Positions 6,319-6,571 of a stretch of DNA of 6,571 bases are shown one piece after another (position 1 is the first letter of the stretch; the number at the start of each line of letters is the position of its first letter). The notes under the pieces are model-generated. The model saw nothing but the letters and a program-made list of their open reading frames with translations. It was not told where the DNA came from and did no database searches. The translations under genes and the position numbers were made by a program. The stretch is from Bacteroidales bacterium (GTDB lineage Bacteria > Bacteroidota > Bacteroidia > Bacteroidales > P3): assembly GCA_017647065.1 (NCBI GenBank), contig JAGCLI010000131.1:1-6571 (forward strand), in the 5' to 3' direction.

Positions 6319-6552
6319 ATGAAAAATTTAAAGTATCTTGTTATTATTATAACATTTTTGTTTGTTAATAATGGAACTGTTTATGCACAACTTAAAAAAA
6401 CGTCAGAAATTGAAAAAGTAAAATCTTTTACCAATGGTTCTGTATCTCTTTATAAAACAAAAACTGATTTAGGAGAAATCTATTCGGTTACTATACGAAA
6501 TAACTCCAAATATTATAAAAATATTGTTCTTTTGATATTTGGCTTTTTTTGA
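6319..6552 (+). CDS. Small secreted protein of unknown function, possibly truncated
   Basis: I do not recognise this 77-residue protein. Residues 1-23 are a clear signal peptide: MKNLK, then a hydrophobic core LVIIITFLFV, with a likely cut after V-Y-A before Q24, the common '-A-Q' junction of Bacteroidota exported proteins. The mature part is short and Lys-rich and includes GSVSLYKTKTDLGEIYSVTIRNNSKYYKNIVLLIFG, which reads like the start of a beta-rich domain. It then stops at TGA straight after T7 (6543-6549). Losing one T would add only D-F-I-N-I-T before TAA. Gaining one T would keep the frame open to the window edge (L-I-L-S-T-S-P). The gene may therefore be frameshifted, misread in the homopolymer, or genuinely short. 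A good promoter lies upstream (6248-6278); the leader is A/T-rich with no Shine-Dalgarno match. Confidence 0.6.
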   Translation: MKNLKYLVIIITFLFVNNGTVYAQLKKTSEIEKVKSFTNGSVSLYKTKTDLGEIYSVTIRNNSKYYKNIVLLIFGFF

Positions 6553-6571
6553 TTTTATCAACATCACCTAA

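Overview
The window looks like a piece of an AT-rich Bacteroidota (Bacteroidetes) chromosome. Three things point there: two matches to the phylum's -7 promoter box TAnnTTTG (TATCTTTG before dusB, TACCTTTG before the last gene); starts with little Shine-Dalgarno sequence and A-rich leaders; and the gene content, namely a transglutaminase-type protein with a thioredoxin-like tail, a PorT-like outer-membrane barrel, and DusB and UvrB in their Bacteroidota forms. I cannot name a genus.

Layout. Bases 1-1113 (+ strand) hold the 3' end of a gene ending in a thioredoxin-like domain without CxxC, coupled by a TAATG stop/start overlap to a small secreted outer-membrane beta-barrel gene. Bases 1114-1364 are a convergent gap with a 14-bp hairpin that has T-rich tails on both strands, probably a shared bidirectional terminator. 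Bases 1365-5710 (- strand) hold a tight three-gene run, dusB > uvrB > mnmE in transcription order: the first two genes overlap and the last two are 7 bases apart. It joins two tRNA-uridine modification enzymes (dihydrouridine; the wobble-uridine C5 modification) with the damage-recognition helicase of nucleotide excision repair. Bases 5711-6318 are a long divergent intergenic region. Bases 6319-6552 (+ strand) hold a small secreted protein of unknown function that may be cut short at a T7 homopolymer.

The least ordinary part is the divergent intergenic region. It carries an imperfect array with a period close to 21 bp (four aligned units at 6018-6101, with a weaker extension back to about 5961), phased A/T tracts, a perfect 16-bp palindrome at 6069-6084, and three longer inverted repeats (10, 13 and 12 bp arms). 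It has a promoter at each end but no gene. I see no mobile element, CRISPR array, tRNA or rRNA. No clearly new multi-gene system is visible; the intergenic repeat region is the best candidate for undescribed structure.
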